Assembly (NCBI GenBank): GCA_003569205.1
Contig: BGOK01000015.1
Location: 1 to 64,000 of the forward strand
Length of the DNA: 64,000 nt
Source: Verrucomicrobiota bacterium
Lineage (GTDB): Bacteria; Verrucomicrobiota; Verrucomicrobiia; Opitutales; UBA953
Direction of reading: 5' to 3'
Shown piece after piece: positions 53,626 to 62,686 of the stretch. Both the position numbers and the translations under genes were made by a program. Positions within the stretch are counted from its first letter, which is position 1. Each line of letters opens with the position of its first letter. The notes beneath the pieces are model-generated. The model did not search any database. It was not told the origin of the DNA and saw only the letters and a list, made by a program, of their open reading frames with translations.

Positions 53626-55620
53626 TTAGAGCGCCTTGGCGGCGTTCACGACAGCTTCCTTCGTGATGCCGAGTTCCTTCATGACCACGTCGCCCGGAGC
53701 GGAGAGGCCGAAGGTGTCAGTGCCAATCGCCTTGCCGGCGGTGCCGACGTAGCGGCCCCACGAAATGGTGACGCCAGCTTCGATGCTGACGCGTTTGGTG
53801 CAGGCAGCGGGGAGGACTTCCTCCTGGTAGGCCTTGGGCTGACGTGCGAAGACTTCCATCGAAGGCATCGAGACGACGCGAACGCTGGCTCCGAGTTCTT
53901 CACCCGCGGCGAGGGCGAGCGACAGTTCGCTGCCCGTGCCGATGATGATGTGCGTCAGCGGGGCGGTTTCCTTTCGGAGGACGTAGGCCCCCTTGAGCGT
54001 GCCTTGGCGGCGAGTGGCGACCGGGATGGCGTCGAGCGACGGGACGTTCTGGCGGGAGAGGATCAGGGCCACGGGGCCGTCCTTGCGGGCCACCGCATGA
54101 GCAAAAGCGGCAGCGGTTTCTTCGGCGTCGCCTGGGCGGACCACGTCGAGGTTCGGGATACAACGTAGGGCGCTGACCGTTTCCACGGGCTGGTGCGTCG
54201 GGCCGTCTTCGCCGACGCCAACGGAGTCGTGCGTGAAGATGTAAAATGCCTGGAGCTTAGCGAGGGCCGCCACGCGGATGGACGGACGCAGGTAATCGGA
54301 GAACGTCAGGAACGTCGCGCCGGAGCCCTTGAAGATGCCGTGGTAGGCCATCCCGTTGAGGATCGCACCCATCACGTGCTCACGGATACCGAAGTAGAGG
54401 TTGCGGCCACCAGGCGTCGCGATGTCGAAGTCACCGACGTCCTTGATATAATTTTTGGTCGAGCCGTGTAGGTCGGCCGAACCCGAAAGCACGAGTGGCG
54501 AAGCCTTCGCGACGGCGTTGATGCAGGTTTCGCCGGAGACGCGGGTCGCGAGGGCGTTCTTGCCGAACTCAGGAATCGCCGTAAGGAGGGACTGCACGTC
54601 GCCGTGGTCACCCTTTTGAGCCTTGGCGAGGACGGCAGCCTTCTCGGGGTTGGCCTTGGACCAAGCGGCGAAGGTCTGCGACCAAGCGGCGTGGGCGGCG
54701 GCCTGCTGAGTCATGCGGGCAGCGAAGAACGCCCGGGTCTCAGGCGAGACGTAGAACTTTTCTTCCGGCAAGCCGAGGGCCTTGCGGGAGGCGTCGACGA
54801 ACTTCACGCCCGCTTCGCCGTGGCCCTTGGCGGTGCCTTGGACTTCCGCGATGCCCTTACCGATGACCGTCTTGCAGATGATCAACTTCGGCTGGCCGTT
54901 CTTGTTCGCGCGAGCCTTATCGAGGGCTTCGGCAATCGGGGCGAGTTCGTTGCCGTGCGGGACCGTGAAGACTTCCCAGTTCGCGGCTTGGTAACGCTTG
55001 GCGGTGTCCTCGTTCTGCGTCTTCGAAGCCATGGCGTCGAGGGTGACGTCATTGGAGTCGTAGAGCATGATGAGGTTGTCCAAGCCGAAGCGGCCCGCGA
55101 AGGAAGCGGCTTCCTGGGAGATGCCTTCCTGGAGGCAACCGTCGCCCGCGAGGCCGACGACGATGTGGTCGAAGATTTTATGTTCGGCGGTGTTGAAATG
55201 CGCAGCGGCCATCTTGGCGGCCACAGCCATGCCCACGATGTTGCCGGTGCCTTGGCCGAGCGGGCCAGTGGTGGCTTCAACGCCGACCGTTTCGCCGAAC
55301 TCAGGGTGACCCGGGGTCTTGGAGTGCAGCTTGCGGAAATTCTTCACTTCCTGGAGCGGGAGGTCGAAGCCGGCCAGGTGGATCCAGCTGTAGACGAACA
55401 TGGAACCATGACCGGCGGAGAGCACGAAGCGGTCGCGGTTGATCCACTGCGGGGCCGCAGGGTCGTGTCGGAGGAAATTGCCGTAAAGGACGGCGCCGAT
55501 TTCGGCGGCACCGAGTGGCAGGCCGAGGTGGCCGGAGTGGCAAGCGGCCACGGCATCCATGGCAAGGCCACGGGCTTCGGTGGCGGCGCGGGAAAGGTCG
55601 GCGGAATTATTGAGCGACAT
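53626..55620 (-). CDS. tkt: Transketolase
   Basis: The 664-residue thiamine-diphosphate enzyme of the pentose phosphate pathway shows [38 protein letters not shown], the ThDP/metal segment [13 protein letters not shown] with [23 protein letters not shown] and the donor-site [19 protein letters not shown] 55620 ([20 protein letters not shown]) gives the family length; the longer frame to 55827 runs over the hisI gene. It is divergent from hisI with 76 bp between starts. Confidence 0.96.
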   Translation of the reverse strand: MSLNNSADLSRAATEARGLAMDAVAACHSGHLGLPLGAAEIGAVLYGNFLRHDPAAPQWINRDRFVLSAGHGSMFVYSWIHLAGFDLPLQEVKNFRKLHSKTPGHPEFGETVGVEATTGPLGQGTGNIVGMAVAAKMAAAHFNTAEHKIFDHIVVGLAGDGCLQEGISQEAASFAGRFGLDNLIMLYDSNDVTLDAMASKTQNEDTAKRYQAANWEVFTVPHGNELAPIAEALDKARANKNGQPKLIICKTVIGKGIAEVQGTAKGHGEAGVKFVDASRKALGLPEEKFYVSPETRAFFAARMTQQAAAHAAWSQTFAAWSKANPEKAAVLAKAQKGDHGDVQSLLTAIPEFGKNALATRVSGETCINAVAKASPLVLSGSADLHGSTKNYIKDVGDFDIATPGGRNLYFGIREHVMGAILNGMAYHGIFKGSGATFLTFSDYLRPSIRVAALAKLQAFYIFTHDSVGVGEDGPTHQPVETVSALRCIPNLDVVRPGDAEETAAAFAHAVARKDGPVALILSRQNVPSLDAIPVATRRQGTLKGAYVLRKETAPLTHIIIGTGSELSLALAAGEELGASVRVVSMPSMEVFARQPKAYQEEVLPAACTKRVSIEAGVTISWGRYVGTAGKAIGTDTFGLSAPGDVVMKELGITKEAVVNAAKAL

Positions 55621-55696
55621 GGTCCGTATCCGTAAGGCAGAATAGGCCTCTCTTTCCAGCCTTGAATGCAGGGCTCCGTCCGTGCCAGATAGTGTC

Positions 55697-56104
55697 ATGT
55701 CCGACCCAGCACTCGAAGAAGGCTCAGCCCTCAGCCTAGACTTCAAAAAACTGCGTAAAATCGCTTCCGGTGCGGCCGATGTCATCCCTGCCGTGGCGCA
55801 GGACGCCCAGACCGGCGAAGTCCTCATCTTGGGTTACGTCAACGAGCTGGCCCTCCAGACTGCCCTGAAGGAAAAGAAGGCCACTTTCTGGAGTACCTCC
55901 CGCAATGAACTCTGGATCAAAGGCCTCACCTCGGGGGACTTCTTGGAACTCCTCGAAGTTCGCGTGAACTGCGAGCAGAACTCGATTTTGTATAAGGTCC
56001 GACCCGCTGGCCAAGGCGCCTGCCATACCAAGGAAAATGGTAAGGCTCGTACGGGTTGTTACTACCGCCGCCTCAACGCGGACGGTTCGTTGGAAAAGGC
56101 CTGA
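55697..56104 (+). CDS. hisI: Phosphoribosyl-AMP cyclohydrolase, variant metal site
   Basis: The third step of histidine biosynthesis opens the purine ring of PR-AMP. The 135-residue protein has the family core [29 protein letters not shown] and [20 protein letters not shown], with the two C-terminal zinc cysteines. The usual DCDxD segment reads VNCEQN (Asn91, Cys92, Glu93, Gln94, Asn95), so the canonical Mg-binding aspartates are replaced while Cys92 is kept. ATG 55697 is used over a GTG at 55682. No other his gene is in the window. Confidence 0.9.
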   Translation: MSDPALEEGSALSLDFKKLRKIASGAADVIPAVAQDAQTGEVLILGYVNELALQTALKEKKATFWSTSRNELWIKGLTSGDFLELLEVRVNCEQNSILYKVRPAGQGACHTKENGKARTGCYYRRLNADGSLEKA

Positions 56105-56111
56105 GCTGAAG

Positions 56112-56837
56112 TTAGCGCGGCTGCGCGGCGAGCCGAAGGTACAGCGCATCGACCTCGAAGCGGACGACGACGAGCTTATGCGTCTTTGCGACCTGTTCGG
56201 CTTGTGGGCTGACCTTGAACGTCAGCACATTATTCGTGGTCGGCGTAGCGATGCGTTTGATGGCAGCGACGGCGGTTTCCGCATCGGAAAATTCTAGGCA
56301 GAGTCCGATTTGCGCGCGCGCTGGGGTGGACTCTTCGCCGACGGCAATCGTCGCGGCCTTGGCCTGGCTGAGGGTTTCACTCATGGCCACACCGAGCCAA
56401 CGGCGCAGACGCGGGTCAGCGGCGACGATGGCCGGGCTTTCGCTCCGTAGCAGCAGGTAGCCGTTCGGTAACGCGGACAACTGCTGCAAGGACAGTGAAG
56501 GGACGACTTGGACGACGCTTTCGGCCAGCGTGGCCGGGCCATCGAGCCAAGCCCAAGCGGGCGGCTTGAAGCCGATGCCAACGCGAATCTCCCGGGTCGG
56601 TGCTGGTGACTTCACCTGCTGCTTGGCGGTGGCGCGTAGCGTCGCCGGAGCTAGCTGCGTCAGGAGCGTCAGGACGGATTCAACGGTATCCAAGCCGGTG
56701 GTGGCGCGCGTGTCGACAAAGCCATACAGCTCGTGCGCTTGCGCGAAGTGCAAGGCGCGGGGTGACGGCGTCAGCGCCCACCACGCCAGCACGGCGAGGA
56801 GCGAAAACGAAACCGAGAAGAGCAGGGCGCGGCGCAT
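56112..56837 (-). CDS. Membrane-anchored hypothetical protein
   Basis: From ATG 56837 the 241-residue protein has one N-terminal hydrophobic segment (ALLFSVSFSLLAVLAWWAL) and a soluble domain with no motif that could be named. The frame from 56879 would add 14 basic residues (VRRTKLASTNPR) before the helix and is possible. It reads as a single-pass or lipid-side protein; the function is unknown. It is convergent with hisI (8 bp between stops). Confidence 0.55.
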   Translation of the reverse strand: MRRALLFSVSFSLLAVLAWWALTPSPRALHFAQAHELYGFVDTRATTGLDTVESVLTLLTQLAPATLRATAKQQVKSPAPTREIRVGIGFKPPAWAWLDGPATLAESVVQVVPSLSLQQLSALPNGYLLLRSESPAIVAADPRLRRWLGVAMSETLSQAKAATIAVGEESTPARAQIGLCLEFSDAETAVAAIKRIATPTTNNVLTFKVSPQAEQVAKTHKLVVVRFEVDALYLRLAAQPR

Positions 56838-56904
56838 GCGGGGGTTTGTGGATGCTAGTTTCGTTCGGCGGACGCACAAGCGACAAGGGTTGGGCCACTA
56901 GGCC

Positions 56905-56934
56905 AAAAAAAAGGGGCGCCCAAATGAGCGCCCC
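56905..56934 (-). terminator. Rho-independent terminator of the RRM gene
   Basis: On the minus strand GGGGCGC (56934-56928) pairs with GCGCCCC (56919-56913) around an 8-base loop and is followed by eight T (56912-56905), a classic intrinsic terminator 28 bp after the stop of the RNA-binding protein gene. Confidence 0.9.
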
Positions 56935-56961
56935 GAATGAGTTGGTTATAATCCGAAGGGA

Positions 56962-57417
56962 TTAGTAGCCGCCACGATCTCCGCCGCCGCCGAAGCCGCC
57001 ACGACGATCGCCGCCGCCGAAGCCGCCGGAGCGAGGACGATCTCCGCCGCCGCCGAAGCCGCCGCGAGAGCCGCCGCCACCGCCGCCGCCGAAGCCGCCG
57101 CGAGAGCCGCCGCCGCCACCACCGAAGCCGCCGGAGCGAGGACGGTCGCCACCGAAGGAGGGGCGTTCTTCACGAGGACGAGCAACGTTCACCTTCAGGG
57201 GACGACCCATGAAGTCGATGTTCTCGGTCTTAGCGATCGCATCCTGGGCCGCCTGAGCGTTGGCCATGGTTACGAAGGCGAAGCCACGAGGACGACCCGT
57301 GAACTTATCCATCATTACTTCCACGGATACGACTTCTCCGCCTTGGGAGAAGTGTGCGCGGATGTCGGATTCGGTAGCAGCCCAAGGAAGGTTGCCTACG
57401 AACAGTTTGTTTTCCAT
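56962..57417 (-). CDS. RRM-type glycine-rich RNA-binding protein
   Basis: The 151-residue protein has one RRM: RNP2 LFVGNL right after the start (MENKLFVGNLPWAATESDI), RNP1 RGFAFVTM near residue 45, and GRPLKVNVARP ending the domain near residue 82. It then has a Gly/Arg-rich tail (GGFGGGGGGSRGGFGGGG and similar) to the end. Bacterial RRM proteins of this layout are RNA-binding and often cold-responsive; a role as RNA chaperone is inferred. ATG 57417 is used; the frame is open upstream into what is more likely leader RNA. A clear terminator follows. Confidence 0.9.
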   Translation of the reverse strand: MENKLFVGNLPWAATESDIRAHFSQGGEVVSVEVMMDKFTGRPRGFAFVTMANAQAAQDAIAKTENIDFMGRPLKVNVARPREERPSFGGDRPRSGGFGGGGGGSRGGFGGGGGGGSRGGFGGGGDRPRSGGFGGGDRRGGFGGGGDRGGY

Positions 57418-57887
57418 ATCTTTTATTTTCTGTGTTTTACCTGCACCGCATTGCCCGTTTCCGACCTTCGGATTTCGATTTGCCGTCTTAACGACCGTCA
57501 ACTCACCGGATTCTTGCGGGGTTTCGCTCTTGGTTTGGTTATATTCAGAGCGGACCTGACCCACAGAAACACAGTATTGCTGGCCGCCTGCAAGTTTATT
57601 CACAATAGGGCTGATTACTTGGGGGTATCGCCAAGGGGAATTATGGGGTGTTTTGACTCTTTTGGGTAGGTGATCGGTTGGCCGGTGAGTGAAAAGCGTC
57701 GCCTCCCCAGGCGATTTTTAGTTTTGATAATTAACATAAAGCATTGTTCATTATATATTTATGAAAGTAATGTCGCCTGCCAGCCGGTGGCGGCTGCAGG
57801 GGTGGGAATAAAAATCGGAAACAATGTGAATAATTTGGGTCGGAGGGCACATTCCGGGAAAGAATTGACCCTCGCTCCAACCCGACA
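57418..57887. promoter_or_regulatory. Divergent control region with possible long leader of the RRM gene
   Basis: About 470 bp have no gene. The 57670-57850 part is markedly AT-rich. On the minus strand a TATAAT (57755-57750) with GCGACA 15 bp upstream could be a promoter about 330 bp before the RRM start, leaving a long 5' leader as in cold-shock mRNAs; this is inferred from position and motif only. No terminator-like fold or riboswitch class was recognised in the leader. The plus-strand uracil-DNA glycosylase promoter is presumably between about 57760 and 57887. Confidence 0.3.
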
Positions 57888-58874
57888 ATGCCTCACGTTG
57901 TCGTGATTGACCCTGTAGAAGCCATCGACGCGCTGCTCGCCGAGCTGCACCGCCAGAAGGCGGCGGGGGTTCGCCGCGTCAGCGTCTCCGACGAATCCTT
58001 GCTGGCCTTGAAGGTACTGGCTGGCACCGCGTCTCCCGCCCCAGCCCGAGCACCGACGTCGCCCCAGGCGGTGGTCTCGACGGTCTCCCCCCGGCCGCCT
58101 GCCTCCACCCCTCGGCCAATCGTGGTCACGCCTCCTGTGCCCAAGGTCACGGTCCATACCCCTGAGCTCCATCCCTTGCCCGCCCCGCGTGCACTCGCCT
58201 TGCCCGCAGGCACCAAGGCCGAGCGCCTCGCTTGGGTCCATCAGCAGATTTCCCAGTGTCCCGTGACGCGGGAGCACCTTAAGGCTCCGCAGAAGCCCGT
58301 CCTCGGGCATGGCTCGGCCGAGGCCAAGATTCTCTTCGTCGGCGAAGCCCCCACCCTCGAAGAAGTCGAAGCGGGTCGAGCGTTCGTTGGCCCCGCCGGC
58401 GAATTGCTACGCAAGATCGTCTCCGTCACGGGCCTTTCCGAAAAAGATATCTACGTCACGAGCCTCATGGGCTGGCGGCCCGAGCCCCCGACGGCTTACG
58501 GTAAACGTCCGCCCAACGCTTCCGAGGTGGCCTTCAACCTGCCTTACGTGCGCGCACAGATCGAAGCGATTCAACCACAGGTGATCGTCGCCCTGGGCGC
58601 CCAGGCCTTCGAAGCTTTAATTCAAGCCAAGCGAACCATCACGCAGGAACGCGGCCGCTGGCATGAGTTCGAAGGCCGTCCGCTGATGCCGACGTTCCAT
58701 CCCAATTACCTGCTCCACAATAGCAGCCTGACCGCTAAGCGCACGGTCTGGGATGACTTCCTTCTCGTGATGGAAAAAATTGGCCAAGTGCCCACCGAAA
58801 AGCAGCGCGGGTTCTTCCTCGCTCCGCCCCGGCCGGTCTCGACGGATGACGTCGACGTCGACGGCGAGGCTTAG
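57888..58874 (+). CDS. Uracil-DNA glycosylase, family-4-like, without the usual Fe-S cysteines
   Basis: The 328-residue protein has a Pro-rich N-terminal extension (about 1-115) and then the UDG core: KILFVGEAPTLEEVEAGRAF, VGPAGELLRKI, WRPEPPTAYGKRPP, VIVALGAQAFEALI and PTFHPNYLLHN. Family 4 holds a [4Fe-4S] cluster on four cysteines; here only Cys124 (SQCPVTREH) is near the first pair. The later two positions read LMGWRP and VAFNLPY with no cysteine. The fold and active-site motifs remain, so activity without a cluster is plausible. It ends 4 bp inside the convergent argA. Confidence 0.85.
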   Translation: MPHVVVIDPVEAIDALLAELHRQKAAGVRRVSVSDESLLALKVLAGTASPAPARAPTSPQAVVSTVSPRPPASTPRPIVVTPPVPKVTVHTPELHPLPAPRALALPAGTKAERLAWVHQQISQCPVTREHLKAPQKPVLGHGSAEAKILFVGEAPTLEEVEAGRAFVGPAGELLRKIVSVTGLSEKDIYVTSLMGWRPEPPTAYGKRPPNASEVAFNLPYVRAQIEAIQPQVIVALGAQAFEALIQAKRTITQERGRWHEFEGRPLMPTFHPNYLLHNSSLTAKRTVWDDFLLVMEKIGQVPTEKQRGFFLAPPRPVSTDDVDVDGEA

Positions 58875-60196
58875 CGCACCGAGTCGGCGAGTTTCTTCAG
58901 CGGGAACTGCAGGACGTGCGAATTGCGCCCACTGTCCTTGAGCTCTTGGCGCCGGGCCGCCGGGAGGTCCTTGAGCGAGGCTTCGACGAACCCGCAGGAT
59001 GAATGGAAGAAGCCGGAAGTCTGGGTCGTGAGCGCTAGGAGTTTCTTGGCGCCCCGGTCCTTGGCCCGACGCTTGGCATACTCAACGAGCTTCTTGCCGA
59101 CGCCGCGACCGTGGTAGAATGGCTGGACGTAGAGCGCCCCGAGTTCCATCGCTTTGCCGTCGGGGTAGGTACGGAGGGCGGCACAACCGATAATGCTATC
59201 GTCGATTTCGTAGACAAAGAAATCGGCGATCGATTGTTCAATCTGCTGGCGGGTGCGGAGGACGAGGGCCTCGGACTTCGCCCCGTGTTTAGCGAGGTTG
59301 TAAAGGGCTTGGGCATCTTTCTTCTTGGCCTGCCGAATACGGTCGTAGTCGTTGGCGTGCACCATCGTGCCGAGGCCGACTTTATCAAAAATCTCGGTTA
59401 AGAGGCCGCCGAAGACCCGTCCGTCCAAAATGTGCGCGCGGGGCACGTCTTCATCCAAGGCCTTGGCGGCTTGGACCGCCTTGCTGCGGATACGTGGATC
59501 GAGGTTCACCTTCTTATCGGCGAGCAGCGTCTTGAGTTCGTCTTCCGGTAGGTTGATCTTCACGACGCCATTGACCTGTAAGCCCGGGAAGGGGGTGAGG
59601 TAGATGAGCTTCGAAGCGCCCATCGCGACGGCGAGCTCCATGGCCAAGTGGTCGCTGTTGACGCGGAGGGACTGGCCTTCGCGGTCGCAGACAATCGGCG
59701 TTACGAGCGGGAGGATATCCTGCGCGAGCATGGACTTGAGGATGGCGGCGTCGACTTTCTCAATCTTGCCGGTGAAGAGGTGGTTACGGCCTTTGATCAC
59801 ACCGACGTTCGTGGCGCGGACGGCGTTGGTGATGGCGCAGCGCAGGCCCGCCTGAGTTAAGTGCTCCAAGACCGTCTGGGAGACGAGCGCGGCCGCTTCC
59901 CGGGCCAGTGACATCGTCGCGGCGTCGGTGATGCCTTCGCCTTGGATATCGGAGAGCGCGACATTGTGTTCCCCGGCGAGGGCGACGAGCTGGTGGCCGA
60001 TGCCATGGACTAGGACAACCTTGATCGATAGGCTGCGGAGAACCGCAATATCGGTGACGATATTCGTAAAATTCTCGTGGCTGACAATGGAGCCATCGAC
60101 CGCGATCACAAAAACATGATCACGGAACATCGGGACGTAACGGAGGATTCCCCGAAGGTCGGTCGGCTTCATGGCGCGCTCACGCTGGCTGGACAT
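58871..60196 (-). CDS. argA: N-acetylglutamate synthase (amino-acid kinase + GNAT)
   Basis: The 441-residue classic ArgA makes N-acetylglutamate, the first step of arginine biosynthesis. The amino-acid-kinase domain (about 20-290) has VLVHGIGHQLVALAG and RVNSDHLAMELAVAMGAS. The C-terminal GNAT domain (about 300-430) has MELGALYVQPFYHGRGVGKK, the acetyl-CoA loop, and ALTTQTSGFFHSSCGF. ATG 60196 is used since AAGGA lies about 7 bp upstream; an in-frame ATG at 60172 is less favoured. It is divergent from the xerD-like gene. Confidence 0.95.
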   Translation of the reverse strand: MSSQRERAMKPTDLRGILRYVPMFRDHVFVIAVDGSIVSHENFTNIVTDIAVLRSLSIKVVLVHGIGHQLVALAGEHNVALSDIQGEGITDAATMSLAREAAALVSQTVLEHLTQAGLRCAITNAVRATNVGVIKGRNHLFTGKIEKVDAAILKSMLAQDILPLVTPIVCDREGQSLRVNSDHLAMELAVAMGASKLIYLTPFPGLQVNGVVKINLPEDELKTLLADKKVNLDPRIRSKAVQAAKALDEDVPRAHILDGRVFGGLLTEIFDKVGLGTMVHANDYDRIRQAKKKDAQALYNLAKHGAKSEALVLRTRQQIEQSIADFFVYEIDDSIIGCAALRTYPDGKAMELGALYVQPFYHGRGVGKKLVEYAKRRAKDRGAKKLLALTTQTSGFFHSSCGFVEASLKDLPAARRQELKDSGRNSHVLQFPLKKLADSVR

Positions 60197-60245
60197 ATCG
60201 AATCCTTATGGACTCATCGGACCTTTCCGCAATACTGGATGAAAC

Positions 60246-61247
60246 ATGGGAGCCCCTCGTCGAAATAAAGCCACGGTGGTCGCGCCCGACCTGCAGGAGT
60301 CCATCGACGCCTTCTTGGCCTACCTGTCGCTGGAGCGTGGGCTGGCGAAGCTAACGGTGGCGGCCTACGAGGACGACTTGGCCCGGTTCACGGCGCACTG
60401 CGCCCGCTTGGGCAAGGAGCGCTGGACGGAGGTCGGTCTCGCCGAGGTGGAATCATGGGTGAAGTCCCTGGACCGTCTCGGCCATGCTGCTGCCTCGCTG
60501 TCCCGCCGGCTTTCGGCGGTGCGCACCTTTGCGGCCCATCTGGTCCGGAGTGGCCTCCGTCGTGACGACTTTACCGAACTGGCCCGGGGTCCGAAGTTCC
60601 GTCGGACCTTGCCGGGTACGTTAACCGCCGAACAGGCCGCGAAGGTCGTGTCGGCGCCCGATACTTCGACGCCCCAAGGCCTGCGCGACCGCGCCATGCT
60701 CGAGCTCATGTACGGCTCAGGCTTACGCATCTCCGAACTCTGCGGGGTGGAACTGCAGGCGCTTGACCTGGAGTCCGCCTTGGTGCGCGTTCGGGGCAAG
60801 GGCTCCAAGGATCGCATCGTGCCCGTGGGCGAAACCGCCATCATCGCAGTGCGGGCGTATTTAGAGAAGGGCCGTCCGGCACTGACGCGTAAAAAAACCG
60901 GGAGCGCCGTTTTCCTCAGCGCCCGCGGTCAAGCCCTGTCCCGGAAGACCTTTTGGTTGAGTGTGAAGCAAGCCGCCGCGCGGTCGGGGGTCGAGGTACC
61001 AGTTAAGCCGCACCTGTTACGGCACGCCTTTGCGACGCACCTCTTGGCGGGCGGCGCTGACTTGCGTTCCATCCAAGAGATGCTCGGGCATGCGGACATC
61101 GCCACGACGCAGGTCTATACGTCGGTCGAACGCAGCGCCTTGAGCGATGCCCACCGTCAGCATCACCCGCGGGGCCGTAAGCCTGGGCTTAGTTGCGGAA
61201 CGCGAGGAGGCTACCGAGAATCGTCGCGGCCGACAGCGCCCCGATGA
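60246..61247 (+). CDS. xerD: Tyrosine recombinase XerD-like
   Basis: The 333-residue recombinase has an N-terminal SAM-like domain (about 15-110) and a catalytic domain with Arg in YGSGLRISELCG, Lys in GKGSKDRIVPVGE, HLLRHAFATHLL, and LGHADIATTQVYTSVE (His and Tyr). The last roughly 25 residues (CGTRGGYRESSRPTAPR) are not Xer-like and run 59 bp into nuoN on the other strand; a frame error near 61180 or a shorter true end (about HHPRGRKPG) is likely. With xerC at 32629 this completes the XerCD pair. Confidence 0.88.
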   Translation: MGAPRRNKATVVAPDLQESIDAFLAYLSLERGLAKLTVAAYEDDLARFTAHCARLGKERWTEVGLAEVESWVKSLDRLGHAAASLSRRLSAVRTFAAHLVRSGLRRDDFTELARGPKFRRTLPGTLTAEQAAKVVSAPDTSTPQGLRDRAMLELMYGSGLRISELCGVELQALDLESALVRVRGKGSKDRIVPVGETAIIAVRAYLEKGRPALTRKKTGSAVFLSARGQALSRKTFWLSVKQAAARSGVEVPVKPHLLRHAFATHLLAGGADLRSIQEMLGHADIATTQVYTSVERSALSDAHRQHHPRGRKPGLSCGTRGGYRESSRPTAPR

Positions 61248-62686
61248 GGAAGCGCGACGTGAACGAGACTTCCAGTGGCACGACTTCCTCCTGGTCATCG
61301 GTCGGACGCACCACGGCTTCGCGGAGGATGGCGAAGTAGTAGTGGATACTGATCGCGACGCTGAGGAGGGCGGCGCCAAAGACCCACCAAAGATGGAGCT
61401 TAGCGAGGAGATAAGAATCAGCAGCTTGGCAAAGAAGCCAATGGAGGGCGGGATGCCGGCAAGCGAGCCGATGCCGAACCCGAGGGCGCTGGCGAGAATC
61501 GGGGAGCGTCGTAGCAGGCCGCGGAGGCCGAGTAACGGACGGTGATGGTCGTCGGCGACCGGGAGCTCGACGAGGGCCTGCGAGACGAGGAAGGTGCCAA
61601 TCGTATAGGCGATCAGGTAGATTGAGAGGAGCTGCGGCCCGTCGTTGGTGCCAGCGATGACGACAGCGGCGATAGCGGCGAGTAAGAAGCCGGCATGCGA
61701 AACGCCCGAGAGGGCGAGCACGCGTTTCACGTCGGTCGTGGCGAGGGCGGCAAGGTTACCGACCAGCAGCGTGAGGATAGCGGCGATGGCCAGTAACGGG
61801 GCGAGCTTGGGGGCGAGTGGAGCGAAGGGGCCCGTGACGAGGAGCAACAGCGTGAACGCACCCGCGGCTTTGGAGGCCGTGCCGAGTAGCGCCGTCGTCG
61901 GCGTGGGTGCGCCTTGATAGACGTCAGGAATCCAAGCATGAAACGGAAACGCACCGAGTTTGAAGGCGGCACCACCCAAGATGAGGGCGAGGCCGACCAT
62001 CGTCAGAGCCGTGCCCTTGCCAGCGGCGAGCGCGGTGTTGATTTGGTCGAAGTTCAGCGAGTCCACGCCAGGGCCGCCGAGGGAACCGTAGACGAGCACG
62101 ATACCCATGAGGAGCAACGCGGAGCTCAGGCCACCGGCGACCAAGTACTTCACGCCGGCTTCGAGCGAGGCTTGGCTGCGACGCAGGTAGCCGACGAGGA
62201 CGTAGAGGCCGACCGCCGCCGTTTCGAGGCTGACGAAGAGCGTCACGAAGTGGTTGGACTGCGCGAGCAGCATGAAGGCCGCGGTGACGACCATGAGGAC
62301 GTGGTGATAGTCCGCAATGGAGCGGGCCGTTCTTTGAAGAAGCGGACTGCGAGGAAGCTCGTCAGCAGGGCGCTGAGCAGGAACGTCACGCGGATGCCCT
62401 GGGCGGAGTCAGCGGATAGTTTCGTCAGGCCAGCAAAGAACGCGGTCGGTTCGGCTGGGTTCCAAGCCGTGCCGCCTTGCAGCGCCATAATCATGACCAA
62501 GGCTAGGCCGATGCGGGCGGTGGTCGGGATGAGCCAGCGCAAGCTCTTGGGCAGCGTCATTGCTTGCACGAGGCAGAACAAGGCGAGGCCCGCGACGCAG
62601 ATTTCAGGCAGAATCGACGCCCAATCCGCATTGCGCGGGGCGAGGGCCTTGAAGGCGACGTCGATGTTGGCGAGCGAGGAAATCAT
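61189..62686 (-). pseudogene. nuoN: NADH-quinone oxidoreductase subunit N, two frameshifts
   Basis: Joining three minus-strand frames gives a normal NuoN. The N-terminal piece (ILPEICVAGLALFCLVQA) breaks near 62340. The long middle piece has ETAAVGLYVLVGYLRRSQAS, AAFKLGAFPFHAWIPDVYQG, GNLAALATTDVKRVLALSGV and GIPPSIGFFAKLLIL. A last change near 61400 restores HYYFAILREAVVRP and ends LLAFRN at TAA (61191-61189). NuoN is a proton-pumping membrane subunit of complex I. It starts with ATGA overlapping nuoM's stop. Conservation right up to each break makes sequencing indels the likeliest cause. Confidence 0.85.

Noticed and set aside
56990-57180. Tandem DNA repeat in the RRM gene.
   Set aside because: It encodes the Gly/Arg-rich tail and is explained by low-complexity coding.
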